Assembly: GCA_000969725.1 (NCBI GenBank)
Contig: JXSR01S042113.1
Length of the DNA: 25,966 bases
From: Ophiothrix spiculata
Lineage: Eukaryota; Echinodermata; Ophiuroidea; Amphilepidida; Ophiotrichidae
Direction: 5' to 3' (one strand)
The position numbers and the translations under genes were made by a program. Of the stretch, positions 1 to 12,680 are shown one piece after another. Below the pieces are notes generated by a model, which was given only the letters and a program-made list of their open reading frames with translations, was not told the origin of the DNA and did not search any database. Numbering within the stretch: the first letter of the stretch is position 1; each line of letters begins with the position of its first letter.

Positions 1-675
1 TTTAAGATAAAATTGACGGTAATTACCCTGCTAATTGTAGGAAATGAAGCTGGTGACATTGATTCAAAAATTAGGTCATGAATTAAATAAATTGAATGAA
101 ACCAGGTTGTTTTGAAGTTGACTCAGTTAAAACAGAAGCCATATGTTTTTTGCAGTTGTTTAATTTTGCATAATCGTTAGTATGAGTTGCATCAATTATT
201 TGGTGATACTGTAGTTTCTTGTAATTTCTTGTAATTTACATCAACTTTAATGATGAAAATGCAGGAAAATGTAACACTGAAATGAGTTTACTTAAATTAT
301 TTATTCTGGTTTATGTTTGTGTGTGTGTTTGTTTAAATATATTCCTGCTGATGTAACTTTGAACATTAATATAATTGCCTATATTTTCACCCCAATCTTC
401 TTGAATAAATCTAATATTTGAAAGTAACAATATATCCAGCAACTGTTTAGATTTATTTCAAAAGAAGAGACAATCATTTATTGAGTAACCCTCATTCAGT
501 AATCAAACCTAATGTAAAAATGTGAGTGTTTTTCACATCATCTGAACGAAGTGCTTTATAATACTCAGGAGCCAACATTCCAAAAATAATAATTGTTCAT
601 TACATCATCACCTAAACTTAATGAGGCCTCTCAACTCAGAGGCAAAACTTGTTTCAAAAAACTTCTTCTAGTCTA

Positions 676-956
676 AAGGCCAATTCAAAGTCGGCCTCCA
701 AACAAAATTTTTCCTACAAAACATTTGGTCGTGACGTCACCAAATATTTGCCATCGAACTTTAAATATGAACGGGTAGCAAACATTTGGTCCAATGTATG
801 TGGCAATTAAATAACGTGTGCAATCTAGCGCGAAATTTTGTTTGGTCTCAACTCGGTGTTGGAGTTATTTTGTTTGGAGTCAATCGTCATTTTTACGTCA
901 CAACCAAATGTTTGGTAGGAAAAATTTTGTTTGGAGGCCGACTATGAATTGAGCTT
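676..956. mobile_element. MITE, 281 bp, TA target duplication, about 63-bp terminal inverted repeats
   Basis: The left end AAGGCCAATTCAAAGTCGG and the reverse complement of the right end, AAGCTCAATTCATAGTCGG, begin inverted repeats. These extend about 63 bp (676-738 and 894-956) with about six differences, and include a CAAACAAAATTTTTCCTAC block. TA flanks both sides (674-675 and 957-958). The paralogous segment near 18040-18050 has no such insertion, so the element is precisely bounded and arrived after the duplication. The element is far too short to encode a transposase. A TA target with long inverted repeats suggests mobilisation by a Tc1/mariner-type transposase. The class is inference; the boundaries are seen directly. 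A TGACGTCA palindrome, a perfect match to the CRE consensus, lies at 732-739 in the left arm. Confidence 0.88.
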
Positions 957-2691
957 TACAGTCTGCTGAGCGAAGTTTGTCAAAAATTTCCTCTTCAATT
1001 CATATTGTTCATAAAATTGGAAGATATTGATTCAGTTTTGTCAGGCATTGATATCATTTTTAAGATCATATTTATTTTGATATTAACATACTTTATATTG
1101 AAAATACAGATATTGATTTCTAAGACTGAGGAAATTAAACTGATTTTTTTTTCTTTCACGTTATATCAAAGATCATATCTTTTTTTTTTATAGAGACAGA
1201 TTTATATTATGAATCTATCGTTTATATACATCTATTAAAAGCCAAATGTAAGCTCGTCGAGATAGCTTGGAGCATTATTTCTAAGATTTCTCAGATGTGT
1301 TATATAAGACTTTTTAAGGAGTTGTATGAACTATTATAAACCACATGTCAGGTATGTGTTGTAGCTGGAAGCATTTGTCGTGTGTGTGAAGGTCATTGTA
1401 CCATATTTTATTAATTCTTTACCGTTTTATAGAAACAAAAAGAAGAAACAAATGTTTTAATTAATTTCTGCAATAATGGAAATCATATTGTTGTTATAAA
1501 TTTGTTTGATATCATGTTAGTTTTGGATACATGTGTAATGACATACTTTATATTTCAGAAAATGATTGGTTTAAGTAGCACAACAAGGCATTTAGCCTTA
1601 GCCAAAATAGCGAGCTGTGAAATTAGTATGATGATTATGTTTAGTGATCTTGAGTTGTTTTGCGATAATGCAAAAAAGTAAGTTGATTTGCAAGATTTGT
1701 TGATATGTTGACACTTAAACACGGTGCCCAGTGCATTTGCTATGAATCAGTTTCCTTGATACTCAATTTTCAAATTTTACATTGTTTTACTCCAGATACC
1801 ATTGATTGTGGATACCAGGATCACCTAGAATAAAGAAAACTAAATGTACTCTAACTGTTACATATTCCAATGCTTATGTAAAAATACAAGGTACTCAGTT
1901 GCAACTATTTTCTGAGATAACACTTATTACAACTGTGCATTGAGACTGAAGATTGGGTCAACGACTCAAAAGGAATGCAACATTATCAAATTTAAAATGG
2001 CCAGACTGACGACAATGCACAAGTATCAGCCCTTTAGAGAAGTGATAGTTATTTCTGATTCAATTTAGCCTCCCTGACTGAGATTGTTAGGAGCTGGATG
2101 GGAAAAGTACTCTCAGTTGGTTCATTGATAACAATGTAAATAGTTAGTTATGCTATGTGAAAAGTGCATTTATGAAAAGGATTGTTTTTAGGGTAGGTAT
2201 TTTATTGTATCTAGGGCATATTTTTTATACCTTTAAACAAAAGTCCTATTGGATTGTATATTCCTAAAATATGTTTATTCCAAAAATAATTAGTAATAGT
2301 GATAAGTGTTTTTTGCAGTTTTCACTAAAGTTTAACAATCCATTTTTCAACTTCTGAGTTAATTAGCTTAGTAACTTTTATTTTGTATTTAATGATGACC
2401 ATCTCAACCATAAAACTAATCACTTAACAGCAGAAGCAGTAGCAGTAATGTTATATAAATGCTGTATTTTATAGGTAGTATATGAGGGGAATTGCTCGCT
2501 TTTATTACGTCATGTTTTTTTAGTTTGGTTTTTCAAGTTTGTTACTTTAGTAAATAAATTTCAATGAGTATACTATATGCATCTTCTTCCACTCCCACTC
2601 ACTTATCACATGGACAAGTTTATATATTGATTTTGACAAACTCTCTTGCATTGTTTGAAAGTAAATGGTACTGGGTACCCCACTCCATCAT

Positions 2692-2980
2692 CAAGTATTA
2701 CAAACTAACTGTCAGATATCATGAAGTAAACATATTGCCTTTCGGTGTCAAGCGACCCCAATTCTACCACATGGCCTTATCTTGTCTGATAAAACGACGT
2801 AGCTTTTCATCTCATGAAACAAGTTGAACAAACATCAGAAAATGATGTTGGAACAGGTAGATGGATCAGTCACATGACACAAACTGACAGTTAGATTGCA
2901 TGTAGTGAAATCCCTCCAGGCGTAGGAGCACCATTTGATGTGATGAGAAAGAGGAGGAAAATTGAGTTGGTTTTTGAAAT
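2692..2980. repeat. High-identity terminal block of the duplication (copy 1)
   Basis: These 289 bases align with 20291-20579 without any gap and with eight substitutions (about 97%). Positions 2799-2915 are identical over 117 bases to 20398-20514. Elsewhere the duplication shows frequent indels and lower identity. No conserved forward reading frame was found. A minus-strand frame of about 58 codons is open in both copies and ends at the same stop. It has one synonymous and one missense change, which is too little data to call coding. Candidate explanations are a constrained non-coding element, a gene-conversion tract or an unrecognised short exon. Confidence 0.8.
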
Positions 2981-2996
2981 TGTGTATTTGCAGGTT

Positions 2997-3131
2997 ATAT
3001 GGGACCCATGAAAACAGATAACAACTTTTGATATGGGACCACGAAAACAGATAACAACTTTTGATATGGGACCCATGAAACCAGATAACAACTTTTGATA
3101 TGGGACCCATGAAAACAGATAACAACTTTTG
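2997..3131. repeat. 34-bp tandem repeat, four units
   Basis: Four head-to-tail units occupy 2997-3030, 3031-3063, 3064-3097 and 3098-3131. The core is GGGACCCATGAAAACAG followed by ATAACAACTTTTG. Unit 2 lacks one base and has a C-to-G-type change in the CCATG part; unit 3 has ACCAG for AACAG. The unit length is not a multiple of three, so the overlapping minus-strand frames shift at each unit and are artefacts. The array starts 17 bp after homology with copy 2 ends and is absent from copy 2. It is probably length-polymorphic. Confidence 0.95.
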
Positions 3132-3336
3132 ATACAAAAGTAGGAAAGGAATTTGTAGCCTATATTATATATTATTGGGCAAATATTTAAATAGCTATAA
3201 ATATATATGCTTCTCTCCCACACGTACCCTCAGTGATTACCTAACACATTGTTTGTGTCGGACAAATATACCAATCTAGACATAGGCACCAAATCAATTT
3301 CAGTGGTAAAGTCTTATACATGTGGCTGATAGTACA

Positions 3337-3728
3337 CATAGTGGGCAGTAGGGTTTGACCCCACCCTTTTTACTTTACCACACCCTTTTTATAAAGGCAC
3401 CCTTAATACTTAAAATTCCAGACCCCCACCCTTTTAGCAGTTTATATGTTTCTTACATCCACTTTTGGTGTCATATGGTAATGTTATACACGGACACCCA
3501 GAAGTATTTAACATACTGAAATATCACCTCACTTATTTTTAACCTGAAAGTATTCCTATTTATCTTACAACCAGTTTGGGAGTTTGAAGAACCCCCACCC
3601 TTTATAGTTTGCTTCCACCCTTTATATCAATCCACCCTTTTTAGTGGAAAAATGTGAACCCCCACCCTTTAACAATTTTTCAAGATTTCAAACCCCCACC
3701 CATTAAAATGCATGGACTGCCCACTATG
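3337..3728. mobile_element. Inverted-repeat element, 392 bp, with CACCC-rich interior
   Basis: The ends are CATAGTGGGCAGT on the left and its perfect complement ACTGCCCACTATG on the right. The interior carries repeated ACCCCCACCCTTT-like motifs clustered near both ends (3358-3440 and 3595-3705) on the same strand. The target-site duplication is uncertain. Flanks read GTAC-A before and GTAC-T after, which may be a 4-bp duplication with one extra base, so I do not assign a superfamily. It has no coding capacity. Its non-autonomous transposon nature is inferred from the exact terminal inverted repeats and the compositional contrast with neighbouring AT-rich DNA. Confidence 0.68.
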
Positions 3729-6378
3729 GTACTGTAACAATTGCCATTGCTGTAGAGAATGTTAATGCCTGTGATTATTACTGGGTTTTTTTTACTTGAA
3801 GTCACCGATCCATTTTAAAATATTGTATTTTATTTTGGACATCACAATTAGTCTTCATGCACCCTTTACATGGACTTCAAAAAATCGTACTTGTGTTTAT
3901 TTGAAAGGAAATCAGCAATTTCAAATATATATTAAAGGTTCCTATCAATGATTGTGATTACATATGAGCCATTTGGTGCTTTTTTGTACAAAACAGTATA
4001 GTAGAAGTTTTAATGGAATTCGTATTAATCAATGAATATGTTTGGTAAGTCTTGTGACTGTTGTTTTAATACAATTTCTACTATGTTTGGTAATCTTTGT
4101 TAATTTTTAGGAGAAATTAGGTATGGGTGAATATTTAGTTACAGTAATTATTACTTTGTAGAAATTTTGACTGATCTAAAATAAACTAAAACTGATGTTT
4201 TCTTAAACTCCTCTTTAATTATTCTTGTTCATTTAACTTCTTTTGCTGTATTATAAAAAAGATATGATATATATATGTAATGTTTTTTGTTACTTGTATT
4301 ATTTTATCTGAAGACTTTGTTCAAAATTGTGTTTCCTTAAAGAAATGGGTTTTTAGCAGTCATGTGTATATATAAACAAACCCTCACTTACACCATGTGA
4401 AAAGAAAACTTTTAAACATGTCTTGAAGGGGAAAAAATCAACAGATTAAAAATATAGCAACTCTTTCACTCTTTGTTTTAATGTTAGAATTTACCTAATA
4501 TCAAAAGGAACAAAGTTGTCTTTCTGTATAAAGAAATATTCCAGCCTCAACACAGACTTATCAATCTTATGATTTCCCACAATTTCGTATCTAGGTCACA
4601 CATACAAATTGCACGTTTTATTTCCATTTTATTTTTAACAAATCTAGAGAAAATAGAATAGTTGCAAAAATAACTTGCCAAACATTAATCATTTCAAAAT
4701 GCTGATAGTCAATGGCCTTAAGAAATATTGCAAAATTTGTGACAAAATATAAAGATGTATTAAAGTCATTCAACATACATGTTGTTCTGATAAATGTTAC
4801 CAATACCTTTTTATTTGTTTATTTGTTTGAATGGCAATAACTAATAAAACATTTCTAGTGTTTCTATACTATACAGTAGAATGATAAATTGAGAATCTGG
4901 AAACTTTTCTCATTTTGATTTTACAACATCAATGAATTTTTGTTTCTTTATATCACAAGGTTTGAAAAGTGTTTTGACAGTACAGATAGATATTTTTAAA
5001 AGATAAATGTTTCTTTGAGTGACAATAATGTTATTGGTTTGAATATTTTGATGAGAAGAATATTATATTTCAAAGTGTTTAAAAAATTGTCATGTTTTTA
5101 TTTTCAATTGGAAATAAATACTGGTTTTTCCTAATCCAGATGGCAATGACTTTGAGGAATTTAAAACATTCATGAAGTAGCTGTTTTAGGTTTTTAAATC
5201 TTCTTCAAAAAATATCAAACTACATTTTCTAACTTGAAAATGATAGAAAGTGAGATTGCAAGTATGAATAGTACATGAATACTATGTTGAAGAGCCTACT
5301 TTTTGTGATTGATTTGAAAAATATAGAATTCAAGAGTTTTGTATGTTTTACATTTAAATTAGTTCAAAGTATTTAAGTATCTTAAAATGTTTACTGCATA
5401 CAAAAGATATTCTCTTTATCGTCAAAACCTGTTCTTAAATAAAGGAAGTGAATTATGGTATGTTTTTTTTTTCAATTTTATATTTTTAGTTTGATTTATA
5501 AAAATATTTATATCTGATTAAATATGTTTTTTGAAAGTGTTTGTATTAAATTGCTTACTTGCATCCGAAATTTTATGGACTTGTTTTTACAATTATGGAA
5601 CCCTTGTTTCTTAGTTGATAAATCAATTTTGAGGAGGTATTTAAATGTACAAAATTGTGCAACAGCTAATTTCATCAATCACAAACTTGTTCAATCACCC
5701 AGTAGGCCTGTTAATGTTCAGGGAAAAATGTTAATTTGTTTCTTTTCTTTGTTTCTTTTTTTTTTCCATATGCCTCTTACTCGTTCCATTTGTGACCTGT
5801 TGCTTTCACATTAAAGGTAAGTGCTTTTTATAGATTTAAGACAGTATGCATTTAGCAAGGCAGTGATTCAGAAAACGGTGCTAGCTACCTAGCTTCCAGT
5901 ATTAATCATAAGGAAGCAATTTTCATGATTTTGAAGAAGTAGAATAAATAGAAAATATTTTCAAAATGGATAAAAGCTACTACACCTGACAATGTGAACC
6001 AATTCAAGAAAATTGTTTCTTTTTGTTGATTTCTCTAAAGTGCAATGGTTCTATATTGTTCAAAATGTTTGCTTAAACATCAGTCAATGAAAGGGAAATA
6101 AATTTGGTCCTATTTTCTTGATAGATTTTGCAATATATTTAAAATTGATCTAAGGAAATTTGAAAGTTTGTTTAGTTGATGAGGATTTGCCAAAAAAAAA
6201 AAATTAAAAAAACATTCATGTCATCTCAGTAAAGATACGATATAAATGTTAAAGGAAAACAACCAAGAAAACAAAAATGAATTTCATTGTAAATCTTTAT
6301 TTCTTACAAACACAAAATGTAAATTCTACAATAGAGAATCAAAATAATCACTCATTTTATAGGTAGTGGTGAATACAG

Positions 6379-6380
<2 letters not shown>
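3729..6380. other. AT-rich DNA without assignable feature
   Basis: No coding exon, RNA gene or bounded repeat was recognised. A plus-strand open frame at 5524-5814 has a polypyrimidine tract at about 5738-5765 and a good donor-like AAAG/GTAAGT at 5815-5821, but no recognisable protein family. I do not call it an exon. Homopolymer T and A runs are common. Confidence 0.55.

Positions 6381-6408
<28 letters not shown>
6381..6408. repeat. (AT)14 microsatellite
   Basis: An uninterrupted AT dinucleotide run of 28 bases, followed by a degenerate TATAT extension. It is likely to be length-variable and cruciform-prone. Confidence 0.97.
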
Positions 6409-6413
<5 letters not shown>

Positions 6414-7492
6414 GATTACAAATATCTAAAATATTCCTTGTAATTTACAATATCACAAAAGGATCCATAATCAAGCCATCATACGTTAAAGAATAGAATT
6501 CATGTTGGGATGTGTAGCCAGTATCTGGTAGATTTTTTTGATTAAACTTAGATATTTTCTGTAACAAAATAAAAATGTATATAAAGTATTCATTGAGGTT
6601 ATAATATGCAGAAAGCATTAAATTCTGTATGAGGTCGGTTTCTGAAAGTGATTTCCTTACATCTGAGTTTATAAACTCTGTGTTTTATGTTTTCATATCG
6701 AAGTAGGGAAAATCCCTTATTTCATTTCAAGGTAACACATCTTAAGTTAGAAGCCAGTAAGCCAACTTGAAATTGAGGCATGAAGTAAGCCAAGTTTATT
6801 TGACTAGGCCTTGTATGAATACAGTAGGTGCTCATTCACAGTTGTAGATAACCACATCTATATAACATGCAAATTACTGTTTTCATTTTTGTAAAATTCT
6901 GAAACAACTTTAAAAAAAAAAGAAAAGTAGGATGTATTTTATCAGGTCATAGTTGAGTTTATTTTATGTACCTGTCTTGTGTCAAGGACAGATCTAGGCT
7001 ATTTGTGACCTGAAGCGCGACATTGTGTTCAAAGTTATTGAGGCTTTATAATCAACTTACAGGGTAACTTATGCAACCTAGTGTAAATACAAGCAAATCT
7101 AGCAGAACATGAAACATCATGAATTGATTTCAGTGTGGATAGATGACAGTAGTGTAACGTTTGATTTCAAGAGTGTGGTAAACAACAACAAAATGATTTA
7201 AATGATTTAGGCATGATGGCTAAATAGGATTTGCTGTTCAGTTAACTTGGTCTTTTTTGTTTTGAATAATAAGCAACTTCATAAAAGTGGTTGTTTTGGT
7301 GGTTTCAGTGATGTACCTAGTTTCTTTCATCTATATACACCCTAATTTTGCATTGTGTTTTAATGAGACTGAAGAGGTCATTTTATTTATAGTAGAGACG
7401 GCTGTTTATCTTTAGTGCAAGATTTTTCATTTGTATTCCTCTTTTTATAAAATAATATTAAGCAAACCATGGCTGACGAGGTTACAATATTC

Positions 7493-7528
7493 AGAAAGCT
7501 TTTGAAATGCCTATGTTTCATGCATCAT
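7493..7528 (+). repeat. 36-bp exact direct repeat, copy A (partner 10589-10624)
   Basis: The 36 bases beginning AGAAAGCTTTTGAAATGC and ending TTTCATGCATCAT are identical to 10589-10624. The preceding bases are also similar (TTACAATATTC against TTACAACATTG). Sequence beyond the repeat is unrelated by eye. The origin is unknown: remnants of a dispersed repeat or a conserved binding module are both possible. Confidence 0.9.
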
Positions 7529-10500
7529 CTAGTATAACAAGCTCCCAGGTGAAGACTTTTATTCTTGTTTTCTATATCATATAGTGTTAGAAAGCTTTAC
7601 ACATGCCAGGACTTATCAGTCTTGTAACACATTAACCCTCTGCCCTAATTTGGGCTAAAAGCTCTTTGAGATTGCAGTAAATAAATACCAAAGATTCCAT
7701 TGCACCGCTTAGACTAGGACTGCTTTTAACAAACATGATGAAACATGAAAAAAGATACATGTTGTTAATTTTCTTCCCCCCTTTTTTTATTGTATTCAAG
7801 CCATGTAGTCTTTTAAAACATTAGTGAAGATACCAGCAGAAGTAGACACTTTAAATAAATACATAGTTTTTATTGTGTTTATACAATTCCACACAAAATT
7901 AATTTGTTTTTCTGTTTCTATATTTTCCTGATTGCTAGCATTAAGCAGATGTAAGGTGTTTTCCCTGATCTGCCCCAGTTGTAATATCAAATGTCAACTT
8001 AAAAATCAAAATTCAATTTTTCCGTCTTAAGAATCTGCAACAAATATCTGTTTCAAATCTGAAACCTTGGTAGTCCTTTTGTGTGTCATTTTTTATTTGC
8101 GGTAGGATCCACAGTAATTACAACACAGTAGTATCAAGGTTTAAAAAGATGGCCACTAATTTCAAGAAGAATGGTCAGAATCAACTATTATTGTCAACAT
8201 GTTTTAATTTCCAGGTGTGTTTTTTTTTTTCAAGTAATAAAACATGTGATGTTTTAGTTCTACAAAGATTGCACCTTAAATAGAAACAATTAGAGATTTT
8301 ATTTTTTACGGATTTTGAAATGCATCTTTAATACCATGTTGAAAATCAGCCGAATTGAAATTTTGTACTCACTAAAATTAAGTCACTATTACAGTTAGCA
8401 GAATATCAATAAAGGTCCCTTTAATGAAAAAAGCAGGTTGTAAGCAGATCTTGATATGAACCTGGTGCAAGGATTCTGTGCATACAATGTAGATTTAATT
8501 TCCTTCAATGTCCAATCAATTGAGGCATTAAAAGCTACATACAATCTCAAAATGGGGTCTTAAGAGCTGTTTGAGAGGTGACAACAACTATTACAACGTT
8601 ATAGGCGTGATTCTCTTTCTAATTGTAAGATTTTTGCATTAGACGTGTGCTACTTTGCTGATGGAAAGGTCAGGAGGTACATTGTCTTGATTATCAACCT
8701 AACAAGTTAGGTAGGAGTGCATTAGTTAAGGATGTTGCTAATGAGACTGGTATTAAGTGATGTACGAGATGAGGGACAGCATCAGATAGTAAATTTATAA
8801 AATGGCAGATTTCCACATCTTTCTTCTTTCTTATCAAATAGAAGGACAAAAAGTTTTCAGTAATGAAAATTTAAAAGTTTAGAAAGTTTGCTGATAGAAA
8901 CGTCAAACACAAATGTGTTACCAAAATCAGCAAAAAGTAATGACCAGTAATAATTGATGGAAAATGCTTTTATACTTGTAACTATGTTTCTCCTACTGAA
9001 TCAAGTATGCAAACCTGAAAAGATACAAAAGATTGATTCAATTAATTGATTGATTGAATAGCTTTTTGCTTATTGACAAATTTTGACACAAAATATTATG
9101 ATCTCATTGCAAAAGGTATGTTTAGGCTTTAAAACTGTATAGAGCATAATTAAAATGTGGATTAGAAAAACATCAACGGCTAATTCAGTTAATTTTGACG
9201 TGCAATTTGAATGATTAAATCGTGAATGATAAATCACTTAAATAATCAACCTAGAGTGTAACTTTTAATTTACAAACTTTCCACTGATATTTTGTGTTGT
9301 TGTGAACATTAGGTATGACAAAAGCATCCAAAAATGCATAGATGTTGAAAATAATTGCTTGGAAAAAATGGCAGTCCAAGGTATAATCAAACCATATATA
9401 GAAGTACTTAAAATTGTCTGTTGAAAATTGATTTGTAAATGAGATGAAGTTAGATGTTGCAACACATTTCACTTTGTGATATTTCTGAATATCAGTGCAG
9501 TTTTCTAATCTCAACCATTTCTAACCAAATTTCATTACCAGCTGATGATATCCAATCCCTCACATTCAGCCCATAGCAATGGATATGTCTTTATGACAAA
9601 CCATCAATATATACATATTTAATAGGACATGCTGGGTACACAAATGTTGACCTATAGCCCCTGGGTAAGCTACCCCTCTTCCATACCAAAATTTCATTTT
9701 CATCCTAGATTTTAATAAACCAACATCATACCAGTTATTTGAATATACATCTTTGACAGATTGAAATGAAACCACTGACAGTGGTATCATCTTGATTTGA
9801 GGGAGATGCGAGTGGTCATGTGATTCATCATTGTCGCTGGAATTTTGTTTCAACCTAAGGTCATAAATATACCAGCTTTATCAAATTTGATTTCATAAAA
9901 CATGGCAGTTTTTAATAATGTGAAAGTTGTGGAACATTGCTCAACCATTATGAACTTGAAGTGGCTGGTTACATGTGTAATAATGATATGATAATTTTCA
10001 CAATTTATTTGACATCCATATTTTGTGTTTCATTTGTGTTATCTTAAATCTAGAGAGGAGTGCCAAAAGGTTGTCAAAAAATACTACAACAATCGCAGCA
10101 ATCTAGTCGAAGATTTGCTTAATACAAACCTTATTTGCCTAAATATATTTTGAACTCCATTATTATTTTAGCAAAGTCAAAAACATGATTTGTCTCTGAA
10201 GAAGCAGAACATAATACTCTCTAAAGAACCTAAAACCCTGCTATTAAGGCAAGAATAATATGACTGGAATGCGTGAATGTGATGAGTGTAATGTATCATG
10301 AATATATTGACTATAACAGCAAAGATAAAACACTATGTTAGCAATCAGTCTACTTAACATTTCCCATTTTCAGTCATGCAGTGAGTATTTATCTAAATAG
10401 AATAGCAAAAAACTTGTTTGTGCCCAATTTCGTGATACATGTGTCAAATTGAATGAAATTGTTTTTTGTATAAGAATATATCTCTTAACATTTTCATAAT

Positions 10501-10588
10501 TCTTGAAGAAAGAAACGGTATGATTAGAACAATGGCTGAACAAAACTGAATGCAGTTGTGAATCTTGCTTTATATTATTACAACATTG

Positions 10589-10624
10589 AGAAAGCTTTTG
10601 AAATGCCTATGTTTCATGCATCAT
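10589..10624 (+). repeat. 36-bp exact direct repeat, copy B (partner 7493-7528)
   Basis: Second copy of the 36-bp repeat, same orientation, 3.1 kb downstream. There is no inverted repeat or target duplication around it. Confidence 0.9.
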
Positions 10625-10941
10625 GATTGGCAACACTAGTGTATATCTAATTACTGTCAGCCCATTGTTGTCTGATGTTCTTCTTAGAAGTTTTTGCTAT
10701 GTACCTTCATATAATTATCAACACAGTTATGAATTTTCAAATTTATGACACCCATGGAAATTGGAAAAAATCTAAATTCACTGAAATATTTGAATAAAAA
10801 GGAAAATTAGGTAAGCCAAGTATTGCCACAGAATGTGCAATGTCTATAGGAAATGCACATTTTCCCTTGTCTTCTGCAAGTTGTAACATTGAGTAGTTTT
10901 TACTTTACCTGGGCTTGAAATATGATACAGTCTTGTCTGGG

Positions 10942-10973
10942 ACAGAATATGAAATTCACAGAATATGAAATTC
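10942..10973. repeat. 16-bp tandem duplication, two units
   Basis: ACAGAATATGAAATTC occurs twice in exact tandem (10942-10957 and 10958-10973). This is a simple local duplication, probably from replication slippage. Confidence 0.95.
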
Positions 10974-11083
10974 ATAAATAATGCACAAAAATAGTATTTT
11001 CTTTTTCTCCTTTATTACTGAAAAATGAAGACTTTAATGTGAATTTGAGTCATTCAGTTAATGATGGGATATGCTTTGCAGCA

Positions 11084-11095
11084 GGGGGGGGGGGG
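11084..11095. repeat. G12 homopolymer run
   Basis: Twelve consecutive G residues in an AT-rich setting. The run could form intermolecular G-quadruplex structure or simply be a length-unstable site. Confidence 0.95.
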
Positions 11096-12680
11096 TATAG
11101 TTATTGGTAGCATAGGTAGCTTAAAAGTGGGATCTGTAGGATTAAAAGTATTATGTAGACTTTGATAGTAATACTGATTTGGTTTTAATTTAATATATTA
11201 TTTCATGAAATTAATTTAAGATAGTTAGAGCCAGAATTCATTCTACACAGTGTTGAAATATTGGTTGAAATGAAACGGGCAACAAATTTGATGCAAGTGT
11301 GATAGTCTACTTTTGTAAAGACTCCTGCAAATGAAGTTATAAGAATTAAGTTGAATTTCCATAAGCTATCAGAATCTTCTCTGAAGGTGACCGGAGGAAA
11401 ATCAAAAAATTCTCACATACTCCACTGAGGAGAATCTGTCATTCTATATATGCTTTTGAAACTTAGATAGCTTTTAAACTGGAATATGTCGGTTTGTTGG
11501 CTAGCATATTCCAGAGCAATCACCTTGCAGAATTCTGTAACACATCGATGTGGGAAGTTAGTGCAGAAATATAGGTCAGGTGGGGTAAAATTGAGATATG
11601 TGGACTAATGGTAGCAAACTTATTATAGCAATATTGATAGTCAGGCCGTTTGATTTGTTATTGATATATCAAAGAAGTTTCATGTGCGATATGTGTGCGA
11701 TATTGAGTTATTAGTTGCATACAGTCTATATATAGAGGACTTTTTGGCAGAAATTGAAAATAGATGGGTTGGGATATTAAGTGGAACTGGGGTTATTTAA
11801 GTTTGAAACCTGTCTGTGGTGTAGACATTGATTGGCTTATTGGAATTGAGTTGGACAGTTGTTGTTATACAATACAGATATGGTTGTCAATATCTTGGTA
11901 AAATTAGTAGGGAATGTTTTTTATGGGTCAGTTAAGTCACAAAATTTGTGATGTTTAGAATAAGATAAAAAATACAACATAAAAATATTTGATAGATGAT
12001 TAGAACAGTTTGACAAGGAGTGATAATTAGGACAGGGTGGAAAGGAGAGCAAATACAGCAGCAATTTTATTGGTTACAGCAGCGTAACAGATTCTTTGTG
12101 TATGCACTAGACTAGTAGCTATGCATGTAGGTACTGTTAGAAGACATAAATCATCTGTGTATCTTGTGTAGACATGATATATGGAACATTGGTAGAATTG
12201 GAACAATTAGGGCATGAACTAATTTAACCACTGATTAGCTAGATTTACTGACATTTGTAGGACAAATTAAGACATAAATGTTGCAAGACATTGAAAGCCA
12301 TGTATATCTTATGTTAGATTGATATATTGGTTCGTATAAATATATTTTCTTAGTCAGTGAATCACAAGAAAAATCATGCAGAAATGTATTTATTAAAATC
12401 CAAAAAAGGGGAAAATTAGGACAGTCAGTGTTATTTTGGCATTAAGCAGATACTGATTTTCGGAAAAGAAATGAAACCTAATTTAATATAGATTTATATC
12501 AACTTGATAAAAATTATGACCAACATAACTTTAACAAGTAGTATTGATATTGATTTTGTCATGATGTGATCATACAAATATAAGGTTTAGTCAAATGATG
12601 AAAACAGTTATTTGTGTTTGTTTGTTATTAGGTGTCTATTATATATTTGTTACAAATGGTCATCCTTTTTGAGGTGAGGC

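Larger units (their letters stand above)
1..2980 (+). repeat. Dispersed segmental duplication, copy 1 (partner 16708-20579)
   Basis: Long colinear similarity to 16708-20579 in the same orientation. Matching blocks read by eye are 1-130 with 16708-16860, 440-670 with 17810-18040, 959-1680 with 18044-19051 (after removing one insertion), and 1681-2980 with 19303-20579. Identity varies from very roughly 85% in AT-rich parts to about 97% in the last 289 bp. The match is already present at base 1, so the true left end lies outside the window. The right end is abrupt at 2980. Segment 131-439 does not align convincingly with the longer copy-2 counterpart. No gene is recognised inside. The short open frames here are broken in the other copy; for example, the frame starting at 2564 has an in-frame stop in copy 2. 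This is a non-coding duplication, not a gene duplicate. Only the mechanism is unknown. Confidence 0.93.
6411..12680. other. AT-rich DNA with only small repeats
   Basis: About 6.3 kb with no supported gene. It contains a 36-bp exact repeat pair, a 16-bp tandem duplication and a G12 run, listed separately. Minus-strand open frames at 9251-9514 and 9566-9853 have no recognisable domain and no clear splice context. The motif AATTAGG(A/T)CAG recurs loosely near 12030, 12415 and 14932, but I could not establish a period. Confidence 0.55.

Noticed and set aside
2564..2827. 87-codon plus-strand frame in the duplication
   Set aside because: The duplicated copy near 20168 has an in-frame stop, so the frame is not conserved.
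2835..3223. Overlapping minus-strand open frames of 100-110 codons
   Set aside because: They arise from the 34-bp tandem array; the unit is not a multiple of three, so the same repeat is read in different frames.
5524..5821. Possible exon ending at an AAAG/GTAAGT donor
   Set aside because: The donor and pyrimidine tract are good, but the protein is unrecognisable and such signals arise by chance at this length.
12000..12480. Possible further tandem array suggested by recurring AATTAGG(A/G)CA motifs
   Set aside because: The motifs are short, the spacing irregular, and the flanks do not align well enough.
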